Assembly (NCBI GenBank): GCA_020744425.1
Contig: JAGMUV010000020.1
Coordinates: 310,001-374,000 of the forward strand
DNA from: Dactylonectria macrodidyma
Taxonomy: Eukaryota; Ascomycota; Sordariomycetes; Hypocreales; Nectriaceae
Length of the DNA stretch: 64,000 nucleotides
Direction: 5' to 3'
Part shown: positions 34,801 to 45,100 of the stretch, piece after piece
How positions within the stretch are numbered: position 1 is the first letter of the stretch
How the letters are laid out: each line of letters starts with the position of its first letter
The notes under the pieces: generated by a model
Databases searched by the model: none
Seen by the model: only the letters and a program-made list of their open reading frames with translations
What the model was told of the DNA's origin: nothing
Translations under genes and position numbers: made by a program

Positions 34801-36802
34801 TTTTGCCGTTATAGCTAACAGGCAGGCTGAAGAGATCGATATAGATGCGCCAAAATGGCCGTGGAGCCTTAGACTGAGGGGTCCGGCGGGAGACTATCCG
34901 GACTGCCTTTGCTAGGGAGCAGGTTTTGCAGCTGATCTTAGTAGGTCCCTTGATATTGGTCCCTGTTGTCTGCTCAACAAGGTGCTCTAGGGCCGGGGCG
35001 TTCAGATGACCTAGTCTAAGATGCCAGAGATCTGCTTCCTCTGTCTGAGACAGCCTGGGGTTCCTAGATGTTGAAAATGCTGATCCCGGCTGTTCTGTCT
35101 GCTTGATCTCATTGAATTCAACGACCCATTGACGATGCAGTCGTCTTGTGTGGAAAGGAGTGTCTGTTCCTTTGAAGACAGCCCCTGTGGCCGGGTTCCA
35201 ATTATATCCCTTTGCAATCAGGGCATCAAGGGAGACAACGTTCGTGTGGAAGGCAGGGATGTATGCTACCTTCAGCAGTTGGAACAGACCGTCTTTTATT
35301 CGAAGATGAATTCGTCCATAGCCTAGGATTTCCATCTGGAAGCCGCCTGTGTAGATGACTTCGATCTCCCTAGAAGCTTGATATCCTAGGAACCTGGATA
35401 GGTTATTGCAGATGTGAGTGTCTGACCCGGAATCTAGGATAAAGGAATCCTTCAACGGGTAGATCATAGTGGCTGAAAATGATGATTGATCCGGCTGCGG
35501 GCCGGGCTGCTCTGTGGGCTGCTGTCCCGGCCGCTGACCGGGCTGCTGAGCCGTCTCTGAAGCTGTCTGCAGGTCGGGCTGCGAGACAGTCTGTTGTGTG
35601 GGCTGCTGTCCCGGCCGCTGACCGGGCTGCTGAGCCGTCTCTGAAGCTGTCTGCAGAACGGGCTGCAAGACAGGCTGTTGTTGCTGTTGACTTTGATAGT
35701 AGGGATAGCTGGCAAATGCAGATCCTTTGATTTCCTTGTCCTCAGAGGTCTCTGCTGTTTCGTCAGGCCTAGCTTCCTTCCTCTGGGCTTTCTCGATAGC
35801 CCTGTCAACCTGTTCCTTGATCTTGGGCTCCTCGAGCCGCCGGTTGATCTTGGCCTTGATGTCTTCTTTGGCTTTCCATCCGTTAGGTCGTATCCAGCTG
35901 ATCAGGTAATAGCATTCCGAATAGTAATGCCGTTTCCCGCATAGACAGACCGGCTTGGAAGAGCCTGATTTTGTGGGTCTTTGTCCGGTAGGTCCGGAGC
36001 CTGTGCCGGATCCACCGGATGTCTCAGGAATCCCTTGATAGCTAGAAAAGCCGGTCTTGCCAGCCTTTGACGGCATTGGGGTCTGTTTTTCGAACATGTT
36101 GCTGATCTCAATACCATCAGGGATATTTTCCTTCCAGCCCTTTTCACCGCCGCGGGCGATGTTTTCTATCATTTGCAGCCAAAAGTTGGAAAAGGCCGGA
36201 TTGATAGTACTGACAGCTTGAAGGAAATGTCGGGTAGGTCTGATCCCTTGAGCATCCGGGAGGTCGATTTTCTTAGCCTCTGTTAGGACCTTCTGCCAGC
36301 TTATGACCCATTGTGTCAGTTTGGTCCTATCTGGGCTCTTTAGAATGCTCTGAAAGCGTTCTAGGATCCTATCTTCGAGGTTCCAGCTTGTTGGTTCGAC
36401 CCTATCCTTGAGAAGGGAGAGCTGCTTAGCAACATCAGTTTCATCTTCGATAGTAGTGTGATAGCTGCCGGCAGTCTTTGTGATGTAAAGCTGGATGGAA
36501 GTCAGGGCCTTCTGCTTGTCCCGATAGACCTGGAGATCGGTCTTATATTGGTTGTGAAGGAATTCAAGTCTTCTGAACTCGTCAGTACTAAGGGCCTCTA
36601 GCCCAGCTGCTTGGGCTTTGACCGTTGTGTATGTTGGCTTCAGAGGGACAGCTAGGACGGGCTTGTCAGACTTGGAAGGGTCTAAATAGGCCCAGACATC
36701 TGAGGCGGTTGCATGCTTCTGGATGATGCTAATCCACGGTTTCCAGTCACCGGGGCCTTGGAGGGTGACCCGGGAAGAGCTTCCTAGATCTGTTGGATCC
36801 AT
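31850..36802 (-). CDS. Copia Gag-Pol polyprotein
   Basis: A single 1650-aa frame without stop or frameshift. Gag occupies about 1-300, with a short zinc knuckle CLCGKRHYYSEC (C-x-C-x3-H-x4-C, a spacing variant). The aspartic protease has DSGSDTHIC near 455. Integrase has an HLRLGHLN zinc-finger start near 595, then catalytic core pieces YIDLFSL, HRDNDRAL and NGSAERSGG. A Ser/Pro/Asp-rich linker lies at about 920-1060. Reverse transcriptase starts near 1130 (DAVNAFTNSHLDEVIYI; the active-site box is FFFVDDIVLL). RNase H lies at about 1480-1630 (IASDASFADDKISRKS; SSTEAELLA). All key acidic residues appear present, so it is likely active or recently active. Two internal duplications (a 60-bp Gln/Pro-rich one and a ~66-bp acidic one) lengthen the linkers. 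Confidence 0.95.
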   Translation of the reverse strand: MDPTDLGSSSRVTLQGPGDWKPWISIIQKHATASDVWAYLDPSKSDKPVLAVPLKPTYTTVKAQAAGLEALSTDEFRRLEFLHNQYKTDLQVYRDKQKALTSIQLYITKTAGSYHTTIEDETDVAKQLSLLKDRVEPTSWNLEDRILERFQSILKSPDRTKLTQWVISWQKVLTEAKKIDLPDAQGIRPTRHFLQAVSTINPAFSNFWLQMIENIARGGEKGWKENIPDGIEISNMFEKQTPMPSKAGKTGFSSYQGIPETSGGSGTGSGPTGQRPTKSGSSKPVCLCGKRHYYSECYYLISWIRPNGWKAKEDIKAKINRRLEEPKIKEQVDRAIEKAQRKEARPDETAETSEDKEIKGSAFASYPYYQSQQQQQPVLQPVLQTASETAQQPGQRPGQQPTQQTVSQPDLQTASETAQQPGQRPGQQPTEQPGPQPDQSSFSATMIYPLKDSFILDSGSDTHICNNLSRFLGYQASREIEVIYTGGFQMEILGYGRIHLRIKDGLFQLLKVAYIPAFHTNVVSLDALIAKGYNWNPATGAVFKGTDTPFHTRRLHRQWVVEFNEIKQTEQPGSAFSTSRNPRLSQTEEADLWHLRLGHLNAPALEHLVEQTTGTNIKGPTKISCKTCSLAKAVRIVSRRTPQSKAPRPFWRIYIDLFSLPVSYNGKKAAILIKDQYTGIIFIYLLVDLTQEAILDALKDFENHTRRQYKLPICVIHRDNDRALRSGYEDWIRDLGIEDEPTAPYTPAQNGSAERSGGVIGTKARAMQLGASLPADLWPETWKTAVYLHNRSPQQSSNWKTPFEQLHSWLETHGRDTGYSRKTQPDLTHLKAYGCRAYPLTKEALQGTQKRSLKTTAHAEVGYLVGYESSNIYRIWVPSRSEVRRVRDVTFNESILYDPKDHPDPLHQPEPPQLQLPDHIEPDSETDLLDDEDVRSAIEVTEDDLDTDLLDDEDVRSTIEVAEDDQSPEDSDISEDPDLNEDPSVETTQSKDQGTSDFDEEGPYITPRATSSPSSPAASPAASPSVSREPSPQRPERRRRRRQEEIYGPASRSSQRQQGRPPASFFTAFFNGREEKVHRRSLPPEPRIFRDLESHRFGPQFKEAANREMNSLWAQGTFKAVAKDKATGSPLPVTWVFKYKLNKHGFLIRFKARLCVRGDLQPYDNKETYAATLAGKSFRILMAITAKFDLEARQLDAVNAFTNSHLDEVIYIRYPDGFQRTGWLLLLQKALYGLRRSPLLWQRDLLQTFEQLGLSQLNEDPCICNNSWITVFFFVDDIVLLYRKKDQLAADRLIRQLKTRYRMQDLGHLSWFLGVRVLRDRPARKLWLCQDSFIENITAKFKVALKDHFKGNPLPMNNLLPSPIQATASQILLFQQKVGSINYAAVITRPDISKAASKLAEHLNNPSDQHQRIADNVISYLYATRFLAIQFQGKDLRDPEVSGDDLPRDPDLPDDPDVPSDPDFPRTSKTAVTAQCGSDLQIASDASFADDKISRKSSQGSILSLFGGPISWKAGKQDTVTTSSTEAELLAFTHTAKEALATQRLFDQLGLQLDQPLIIECDNQQTIRLVTLETPRIKTALRHVDIHSCWARQGYRNQQFRVKYTPTGQMLADGLTKALPGQKFEEFVRHLGLIDIRAVIESQIESDIED
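35513..35656 (-). repeat. In-frame 60-bp direct duplication inside gag-pol
   Basis: 35513-35572 and 35597-35656 are identical 60-mers with an offset of 84 bases (28 codons). They encode a repeated Gln/Pro-rich unit (around QTASETAQQPGQRPGQQPT). A second, less exact duplication of about 66 bases lies at about 33905-34036 and encodes DDEDVRSxIEVxEDD. Confidence 0.85.
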
Positions 36803-36901
36803 CGGATGCAGGGACAGCTGCAGTGGAAGCCGTTGATCTGACCTGATAGAGATCTCAATAGATGACAGAAAGGTCTGTCAGTAAGGGAGAAATGGAAGAA
36901 T

Positions 36902-37011
36902 AATTAGCTAGCTTGACAGCTTGGAAGACAGCTTGTCAGGTAGCTAGGAAAACAGCTGGTCAGACAGCTAGTCAGACGGCAAGTCAGACAGCCAGCTAGT
37001 CAGACAGCTAG
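36902..37011 (-). repeat. Short tandem repeats in the Copia leader
   Basis: The untranslated leader between the PBS and the gag start holds about eight degenerate copies of a 10-14 base unit (CAGACAGCTAGT and variants), most regular from 36955 to 37011. Confidence 0.7.
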
Positions 37012-37083
37012 AAAGAGGGAGCCTGAGAGGCTTTGAGAAAGGGATAGATGATGAAGGTGATCACTTGGTCAGAGGAGCCGGCC

Positions 37084-37094
37084 GGGCTCATAAC
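37084..37094 (-). other. Primer-binding site matching the initiator tRNA-Met anticodon arm
   Basis: Abutting the 5' LTR, the plus strand reads GGGCTCATAAC. This equals the anticodon arm of eukaryotic initiator tRNA-Met (anticodon CAT within CTCATAA), so the element RNA would pair with that arm. This is the half-tRNA priming known for Drosophila copia and yeast Ty5. The assignment rests on sequence match only. Confidence 0.7.
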
Positions 37095-37394
37095 TGTTGC
37101 ATCTAGGGGATGGAAGTGATCATGTGTGTGAGAAGCTCTTGCTATTCTTCCTATCTAATGAGGGTCTTTTGGGTCAGTCTTATAGATGAAGAGACTGATG
37201 ATGACCTCGGACAGCCAAGAGGGTCCGGATGCTACGGACTATTTGACTTTATCTAGCTATCCTCATGATCATAGCTTGTGACGAAGCTGATGACGAGGCC
37301 AGTGACGAGGAAAGTGGCTGTGGAACCTTATGATGAAGGGCAGAAAGCTTGACTGTTGTCATAGCTGCCAAATCCGATATCCCGAAATGTGACA
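37095..37394 (-). repeat. 5' LTR of the Copia element
   Basis: 300 bp, apparently identical to 31392-31691. It carries the element promoter. Confidence 0.95.
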
Positions 37395-37399
37395 TTGAG
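37395..37399. repeat. Target-site duplication, right copy
   Basis: TTGAG directly follows the right LTR. Confidence 0.95.
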
Positions 37400-37469
37400 G
37401 AAGTTATTGACTATTAAAATTTATTATTGTCCCTTGTGCCCTACGTATCTGACCAAACACCCTGTCTCT

Positions 37470-38639
37470 CTATACTACTTTAAACTCAACCGTCTTCTTA
37501 ATCACATTCCCCCTGGTATCCATATCTTCAAGATCAATGTCAGAAGTCCCTGTTTGGGAGGAATTACCGGGGATAATCTGCTCTTGTGACCCGTTCTTAT
37601 CCAACATGGTCTTTCCGCCATGCACCTCGACAACGTGCTCACTTCTTCCCATCGAGTAGTTATCCCTTCTACCGGTAGAAATATTCTTCGAACGACTGGA
37701 AGTAGCGCCGTTGCCATAAGATGACCCGTCGGGCGAGCTTGTGAAGCGGAGTTTGGAAGCGAGCAAGTCGATACTAAGTACAAGTTAGCATGGAAGATCT
37801 AGGATTTAGGAGGTATTTAAACACTCACAACAAAAGAGTTGGGTAGAGACAAAAGACAGTATAAAGAAAGCGGTCCAGCTGACTGGCGATGTTGTCGGCG
37901 CGCTGACCAGGGGTTTGGAAGGAGTGTGTAATGGCCCGCAAGATGCCCTGGACCGCAAGAATGCCAACTCGAACCTCAGTGCTGCGCGTGAGATAGCGGA
38001 AGAGACCGATCTTCATGGCAGCCTGGAAGGAAGTGTCTCGAGCCGTGGTAAAGATGGTGATGAGGTAATAGGCGCTGATGCACTCGAGAATTGCCATCAA
38101 GCTGAAGTAGCTGATGTGGAGGAAGTTGATGATGACTTGCAGCTGATGGTTGTCGTCGAGGATCGATCGGACGCGATAAACGGCAATGGCGACGCGCGTG
38201 ACAATGACACCAGTTAAAAGGAGCCAAAACAAGCCGGCAAAGACGCGCCAGCGAAGGCCTCGAAGGACACGGGCTAGGATCATGTAGCTGTAAAAGAGTA
38301 GACCGGCTTCTTGGATCTAGTGATAGTGAGCAGCCAGGATTAGCAAAAGAAAAGAAAGAAAAAGAAAACATGCGATGGGGTAATAGATCGACATACCAGC
38401 CAGAATATATCGCCAAACACCGAGGCCACTGCCCGACTACCCGCGGGGTATGGTAGGTAGTAGATGTAGTAACAGAGTCCGCATGCGATGGCGCCTCCAG
38501 CACTCGAGATGATGGGTACGAGAGCGAGGAGGGTGAAGCTGGTGATTCCGCACACGACACAGCCAAACAGCACATTGCACATGCAGATGACGCTGAGAAT
38601 CGACCAGCTGACCTCAAAGTATACCAAAGGCGTCGACAT
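37470..38639 (-). CDS. Multi-pass membrane protein of unknown function
   Basis: Model complement(join(37470..37773, 37829..38316, 38397..38639)), 344 aa; introns of 80 and 55 nt are in frame. The start ATG 38639 (MSTPLVYFEVSW) is chosen because the open frame upstream begins with TTG. About seven hydrophobic segments are visible in residues 10-240 (for example SILSVICMCNVLFGCVVCGI, WRVFAGLFWLLLTGVIVT, ISYFSLMAILECISAYYLI). A polar C-terminal tail of about 100 residues follows, rich in Ser/Gly and charged residues (SSRSKNISTGRRDNYSMGRS). The layout is that of a fungal seven-helix integral membrane protein, but I do not recognise a named family. The Copia element sits 70-75 bp beyond its stop codon and may affect its 3' end. 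Confidence 0.8.
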
Positions 38640-39999
38640 TGTCGCGGTTGAGTTGGGGTAGTATCCGAGGGGACGGTTTGCAGATTCGCATGCAGATTTG
38701 GACGATCTGGAGGGGGGACACGATCTGAAGAGGGGGGAGGAAGGATTAGAGGCTGCCAAGTCTGGGGCAATGCGGGTGATCAGCAGAGATATGGACTTTC
38801 ATGGAATAAGCATGCGCATGAACCGACTCTCCTGGACTGTCATTGCTGCGAGCTCTAACCACTCTCAGGATACTTGGCAAGGACGCGATTCATGATGTTA
38901 CGTTTGGCTGGCGGCTAGGAAGGACTAGAAACTCCAACGTTGGCGCTATCCCCAGCCATGGCCAGTAGTGCCGTTGTAGGATTCTGAAGCCGGTTCGGGG
39001 AATGCGGGAGATAGGACAAACGAAAGGATGGACCCGAATAATATCCAACCCCTGTGGTATTGAGTCGTATGCTCTATTGAAGGTGTTACCCTATGAGTGC
39101 TTCTTTCTTTAGCACGTCGATGGTTCTTTTCCCATAAACCAAACAGTAAAATTGAGCATGCCTTCACAACCCACATGGCGACCCCGCGTCCACTTGGGGC
39201 CCCGGATTGAGGGGGTTTGCAAGGGTCCCTGCTAACTTGCGCCATTACCAAAGGGAAGTGGACTTTTCTTCTGCGTGGCATCTCGTATTAGTCCAAGGCC
39301 CAGAGCAAGCCACGTGCCAATGGTTGAGCGTTAGATCATACCATCTGAGCAACTAACGGGACAGAACGCCTCCGCGTGGCAAATCTTCCAAAACGCCACA
39401 GAAGGCTTCATTTATTTTGCGCCCACCGCAGTTGCCGTGTTTTCTCAGCTAGCGGTAATTAAGCAAGCCACAACCACAGGGGGGGCGGGAAAACTGAGTT
39501 CTCCTTTTTCCTGCTCGACTCGCTTTCGGTTTTCAATTTGTGACATCCCCTTCCGCTAATCATCTTTCGATCTTGGCCACCTAGGCCGCTTAGCAACGGC
39601 TGGATAATGATGAGACAAATAGTGGGCTTTAAAGTGTCACGTCAGGGTAACCTGGTATCACCTGGAGACAGCCGAGACCCTGATCGAAGATCAGGCACTC
39701 TGGGCCCCAGACCCTGGTACCTACATAAGTACATCTCTGTTCCGCTAGCAGGGTTCTGAACCCCATGACCCGGAGATATTCCGCATGCTACGCTCGCGAC
39801 GCTCCTTGGTCGCGATCCAGATCCTTTCTCCTGGTGGCCTGGGGGGCATGGCTAGTGTTGCCGTGGAGCGATCAGAAAAAGAAAATTAAATATTATTTCT
39901 TGCTGCAAACAATCCATCGGTTTTGCATGGGCTTATTTGTCGCTAAATGGCCATGATGCATCTTATTATATGATTCACATCCCAACCAGATTTGGTATT
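38640..39999. other. Intergenic, 1.36 kb
   Basis: The promoter side of the preceding membrane-protein gene lies at the left. No further coding pattern, tRNA or repeat was seen. Confidence 0.4.
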
Positions 40000-41309
40000 C
40001 TACACCAAGCCATTGTCGGATCCATCTCCACTCACACGCTCAGAGTCCGATGTCTTGCTGATTTGTCGCTCTGTTGTTTTTGTAGTTTTTTGTTCTGTCG
40101 CTGGTCGAGATGTGGACTGTAGACTTTGCATGTAGAAGTTACTACTGTGCACGTTGCTGCCAGTACTGTGAGTGTGGTTGCGACTTTGCAAGTCCTTGAC
40201 GAGCGCGAAGAAGAATGCCGCGTTTGCGACGACACATGCGCACACAATCTCAATCGATGCCCACTGTTGTCTCGTTAGTTGCAAAAGTAATCAAGGTTCA
40301 AGGTGCATTGAGTCGTACCAGGGAGCGCGCGGCTTGGGTTACGGATGAGATAAGGATGAGGGGAACTCGGATGATGGTGATGGCGACGACGATAAATCCG
40401 ATTCCAAAAAGGAATGAGAGTTGGATTTTGCTTGATATTCCGTCAGTATTTCCATGGCCGTAGGCTTTGAGGTCGACATACTGTTTGCGGGAGAGCTGGG
40501 TGTTATATAACATTGGGAAGGGTAGGACGAGGAGCGCGATATCCGTTACGGCATTAAAAACGGCCATGACGAGAAGATTGACGACGCCTCGACTACAATG
40601 GTCGGCTAGAAGGATCACTGTCAGCACCTTGGATCAAGAACGACTACCAGCCTGGATATGGCAACGTACCTGGGCGATCGGCGATAAGATCCCAAGTCCT
40701 ACAAGCATGACTGTTAGCGCACGAAGAGAAGAAAGCCTTGATGATACTAACAGGTTGAGGGGTCGACATTCTGTCAGGCTCGCGATAACGACGGCGAGGA
40801 ATGAAGCAATAACGATCCACCACATAGTGATGACGGCTATTCTCCCCCATCTAAGATGACCGACTAGTCGCGAGTAAAAGGCGAGCAAGCAGAGCTTCAA
40901 TGTCCACAAACTACCGACTCTTTAGCAACCGCAAGAACCGTAGTCGACAAGGAAGAGCCTACAACAACGCGTAAAATAAACGCACCGGGACCAGAAGCTT
41001 CAGCGCCAGTATTCGATCCTGGTTTATCTGGTCCACGCTCTTCCCCAGGTCTGCTGCGTCCTGCGCCGTGGCCGGGTCACGCGATGTCGTCGGATTCAGC
41101 ACAAAGCTCATCGTCATTAGAATCGTGCGCACGACGAGCGGCAGAAGCGCAAACGTCATGTAGGTGTCGTCGACGCGCCATCGTCGGTGGCAGCGAGGAT
41201 GTTGCTTGCATGGGCAGAGGATTCGGTAGGCGCAACGGGTGAGGATGAGGACGCTGCAGATGGCCGCCGTGGCGATGACGAGGTTTACGTGTGATGGAAG
41301 GGCCACCAT
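40000..41309 (-). CDS. Rhodopsin-domain (PTH11-like) integral membrane protein
   Basis: Model complement(join(40000..40263, 40319..40617, 40670..40698, 40752..40910, 40963..41309)), 365 aa, five exons including a 29-nt micro-exon. All junctions keep frame. Splicing recreates the family layout: TM1 (VNLVIATAAICSVLILTR), the RWRVDDTYM loop, FLWTLKLCLLAFYSRLVG in TM3, ECRPLNLTWDLIADRP, then CSRGVVNLLVMAVFNAVTDI and LLVLPFPMLYNTQLSRKQ, and RSLWASIEIVCACVVANAAF in TM7. This is the fungal rhodopsin-domain family that includes PTH11-related receptors. No CFEM domain is present. The C-terminal tail of about 60 residues is Ser/Thr-rich. A receptor role is a family-level inference. Confidence 0.87.
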
Positions 41310-42165
41310 TGTCGGTGACTTGTCGTATTGAACCGCGAAAGGATTATGGGAATGCTACGGCTTCCCGTGCATGTCTGAGACATCGGGAGGATGGCGAGAT
41401 CGATTATAGATGGGAAATACCCATGACCTGGAGGCCACGAGTCATGGGACACGTCAAGTGCTCAGCTCCCATCTCATAGTCTGAGCTAGAAAGGAAGCGA
41501 TCCAATTGTGGCTTTTCGTCCCCTCTCGAGCCCCTGGCAAACCTAAGTTGACCCCTGTAATTGTCAGTGCGGGGGTTTTGATTCCAGGGGAGCAACTCCT
41601 CAAGCTTGTACTTATTCGTAGAACATCTCCGTGCGTATTAGCCTTTGTCTGAGCGCACCCATCGCTTCGGTAGCAAGGCACCAGAACAGGTGACAGCCGC
41701 GGTGCCACGACGAGCTGATGTGCTAATGTGAAAGTGGCTTTTGGCCACATGCCACGCATAGGTCGATCTAGGTCTAAGTGTTTAGCGTGTGTCATATCGA
41801 GTTTCTGACAGCAGCGGAGAAGGACATGCCGAGGTCGGAATCAGAAGACGAAGGCCGCGACACACAGAGGATATTGATATCCGGGTATGAGGATCTTTTA
41901 GAAGAAGAAAACCGGCATACTCATAGCCCGTGTTTCGGTATCCCCACAACCTAGACGGGCCGAGCAGCAGCAGTCCAAGATGAAAACAACCATCAAGACG
42001 GAGAGAAGGCGCCAGTCCACGACCTGGTAGGCTTCGTCTAGCCCAATTGCGCATGTAGCACATGGTCTCAGTCGAAGAAACCATGCATGTAACCAATTTT
42101 AGACTGCCAAGACGTGAATTGATGGTTACGAGGTTGAAAAGAATCGCGAGAACGTATTGAGGGTA
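41310..42165. other. Intergenic, about 0.86 kb
   Basis: The promoter of the rhodopsin-domain gene and the 3' side of the CHAT gene. Two minus-strand frames of about 105-113 codons show no recognisable pattern. Confidence 0.4.
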
Positions 42166-45100
42166 CTAATCTCTGTCATGAAGCACTAAGCCACCATGAC
42201 CTATCAAAACAAACGGAGCCCAGAAATAAGGATGCGTATAGTCCAAACCCATGTCCTGGATGTCTTCGATCGCAATATCAATCTGACTCCTTACCCACGA
42301 AGGGATCTCGTTAAGAATATTCCCTTTCCTACCCTCCATGTCCCAAACGTTTCCCATTTCTTCCAATAGTTCGATAGCGCGACGTTGATCCATTCTATAC
42401 AGCTCAATCTGCGCGTTACGCCAGCATGTAGCGAAAGAGACACCGGGCTCACAATTCTTAAGTCGGCGGCAGAAGAGGTGTGTCAACAGCATAGTCGCCA
42501 GGTCATTGACGTTCCATAGTCCACCAAGATAGGATGAAGCCCCGGAAGCAAGCACAGCGTGCGAGAATCCAAGGATGTCGTTTCCAACTGTTTCCTTTCC
42601 AAGCCCGCTGACGCACGCCGCGAAGATGACGATCGCGGCTTTGCTACGCAACTCGGCAAGCTCTAGGACGCGAAATGGTTGCTGCAACAGAATGGAAGAT
42701 TGCCATGGGGACGTTCCCGTATGCAGGCCGTGAGTGGCAATAAAGACAACGTCTGACGATTGATAGAGGTCTTTGAACTCTTCCCGACTGACGTTATTCG
42801 CGTTCCTTGTAGTGGATCCAAATACCTGGCCAAGGTTAACACCCCCAATTCCAGCGAATGGTAGAGGGCTCCCTCCAACACTACCGTCCCTGACTCCTGG
42901 TTTTACAATCACAGAAGTTGCAATCTCGTTGCTAGTATTTTGCTTGTCGACCAGGCGCTGCAGAGAACATAGGCTGGGTATGAGCGAGACGGCTGCCTTG
43001 AGGAATAGCGGCTCTCCGTCAAAAATCAATGCAGAAAAAGGGAATTTGTTGAAAGAGTGGGATGGGGCAAAGATGATATGGTTCTTCCGTCTGATGAGAG
43101 GTGCAAGCGGTTCGACGATAATTGCGGATATTGGCTCTAGGAGCGCCATCCATTCTGCGGGGGCTGGAGGTTCGCCTTGTGTTTTAGGGGTTCCCAGCAA
43201 TTTCAGGCAGGCTAGGACAGTCTTTTGTATCTCAAGGTCAGTCAAATCGCTCTGGTGCACAATCTCGATTCCACTGCAAGTGACACCAAGGAGCAGAAGA
43301 CCTTCCCTCGACAAGGTGATGTATGCTACCGCCGCGTCCTGGGGAATACAGCGATACAACCCTTCCGCATCGGAAGAAAACCCTGACTCGGACAGCATGG
43401 AAGCTATACCCTTTGACTGAGTCTCCAGCTTGGCTTGTATGGCTGACAGCTTCGTCTTTTCAACTCCCAATCTCTCCGCCACATCAGTAGCAGCCTTGTC
43501 GCGCTCGTCACCGCGAGGGGCTAGGGATTCAGATAGCAAACGTATCCGGTACGACTCGTCTGACCATGCCTTCAAGGCCTCCCTGGTAACTTTCTTTTCC
43601 ATTATCAAGAGGTCGAGTAACCCCCGTGCGCGGCCTTGCTCGAGGAAAAGAAGGGCTTGGTCCTTCCAGGTTGGCCCAGGGAGATTCCATTTCCTCAAGC
43701 GCCCCCGGCTTCCTTCAGGCTCACGAATGGCGTCGAACCGCAAGGCAATTCTAGCAAGCCCTGAAATCAGCTCCCCGGAATTGATAGTGCTGAGGACGTC
43801 ACGGCGGGCGTCCGGATCCTGCATCTGACTGCGTTGCGATTCCACGAGTCGAAGTGTAGCCAGATACCACTCGAAAGCGGTATCCAGATTCCCATTGTTC
43901 TCTTCAATACAGGCGATCCAAACCATCAACGTCCAATTGTCAGCATCCTTCGGCAAATTCTCTAGCTTGAGGAGCTCTGGAAAGAGCCTTCTAGTGTTCT
44001 CGAGAACTGTCGCGCCCTGCCGCCACGCTTTTGCAATGAAGCACTTCCCGATGTAGTCCTTGACATTGCCTTCTTGCCTCTGTTGCTCAGCAAGACGGAG
44101 GTCTAAAGCAGCGCCACTGGGAAGTGGTAGGCTAAACGGATCACTGGCTTTGCCGCCATAGACGACCGGGAGGATGCTGTCTAAAATGCTCTGTGCCCTT
44201 CCAAACTCCCCGAGATGGTGTAGTGTGGCTAGTTTAAGCGTATCAAGAAGTTTAGACTTGAACCCGGAGACATTATCAAGACTGGAAATGAAGTCTCTAA
44301 AGATCCTTTCTGATGCATCTGCGTCAGCATCCTGTAGAAGAGCCTCTTGGCTTTGACGGATCACCTCGAAATATTCCGATTGCAAATCCCCAAGCTCTTT
44401 GGCGGGGTTTGCAATTGCGTTCTCGAACTGTGAACTCAATCCCGGATAGTTTGACATCATTCTTGCGAGAGCTGCGACTACAGCTGGAAGTGACGAGCCT
44501 CCGGTGAGGCGTTGATGAGCTCCCCGACTTGCAAAGGCGGAAGTGCTGGACTGCTCAATCGAGTTCATCACCCGATTGAAACCCTGGTGATAGTTTGTTT
44601 TCATGAACTGGATCGTCTGAGCATCTGGGGCGCAAGTCTTTCCAGAAACAGCTTCGATCAATGAGTCCAGCTGTGCGAGCGATTGCGGAAATAGCTGTCT
44701 GCCTTGATCTGCGAGAACACGAGCTACACCAAGGTTTCCGCAATCTCTCTGGAGCTCCGCGTGTGCGACCAGGGCATGCAACTCGAGAACTTTGTCACCA
44801 AGTCCACGAAAGCAAGCCTTCGCACAAGCACAACATTTCAAGGCCGCATCCGTGCTCCCTTTCTCCGCGTACAGTTTCCGGCCAAAGCGGAGGACTAGTA
44901 AACCGATGAATCGGGACACGGAATTGTTGTCTGCTTGAAGGCCCCAGGAACCAAGATTGGTGGCCCTCTCGACCAAGTCCGAACTGTCGCAACCAGTGGC
45001 AATGTCGAGAAGCAAGCGGTGGCCGGCAACCAATTGTGTGTTTGTGAAGTCTCCTCTAAAGAGGTCGTGTGCATTATTGAGACTGCCGAGCGTTGGCTGA

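Larger units (their letters stand above)
31392..37394 (-). mobile_element. Intact Ty1/Copia LTR retrotransposon
   Basis: A 6003-bp element lies on the minus strand. Two 300-bp LTRs (31392-31691 and 37095-37394) look identical by eye and begin TGT and end ACA on either strand. A 5-bp duplication TTGAG flanks both ends. Between them are one uninterrupted gag-pol frame, a primer-binding site next to the right LTR and a C7/G7 polypurine tract next to the left LTR. Order protease-integrase-reverse transcriptase-RNase H defines Copia. It inserted 70-75 bp beyond the stop codon of the membrane-protein gene at 37470. Confidence 0.97.

Noticed and set aside
41454..42096. Two minus-strand frames of 104-113 codons before the CHAT gene's 3' end
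   Set aside because: No domain and no in-frame splice partner.
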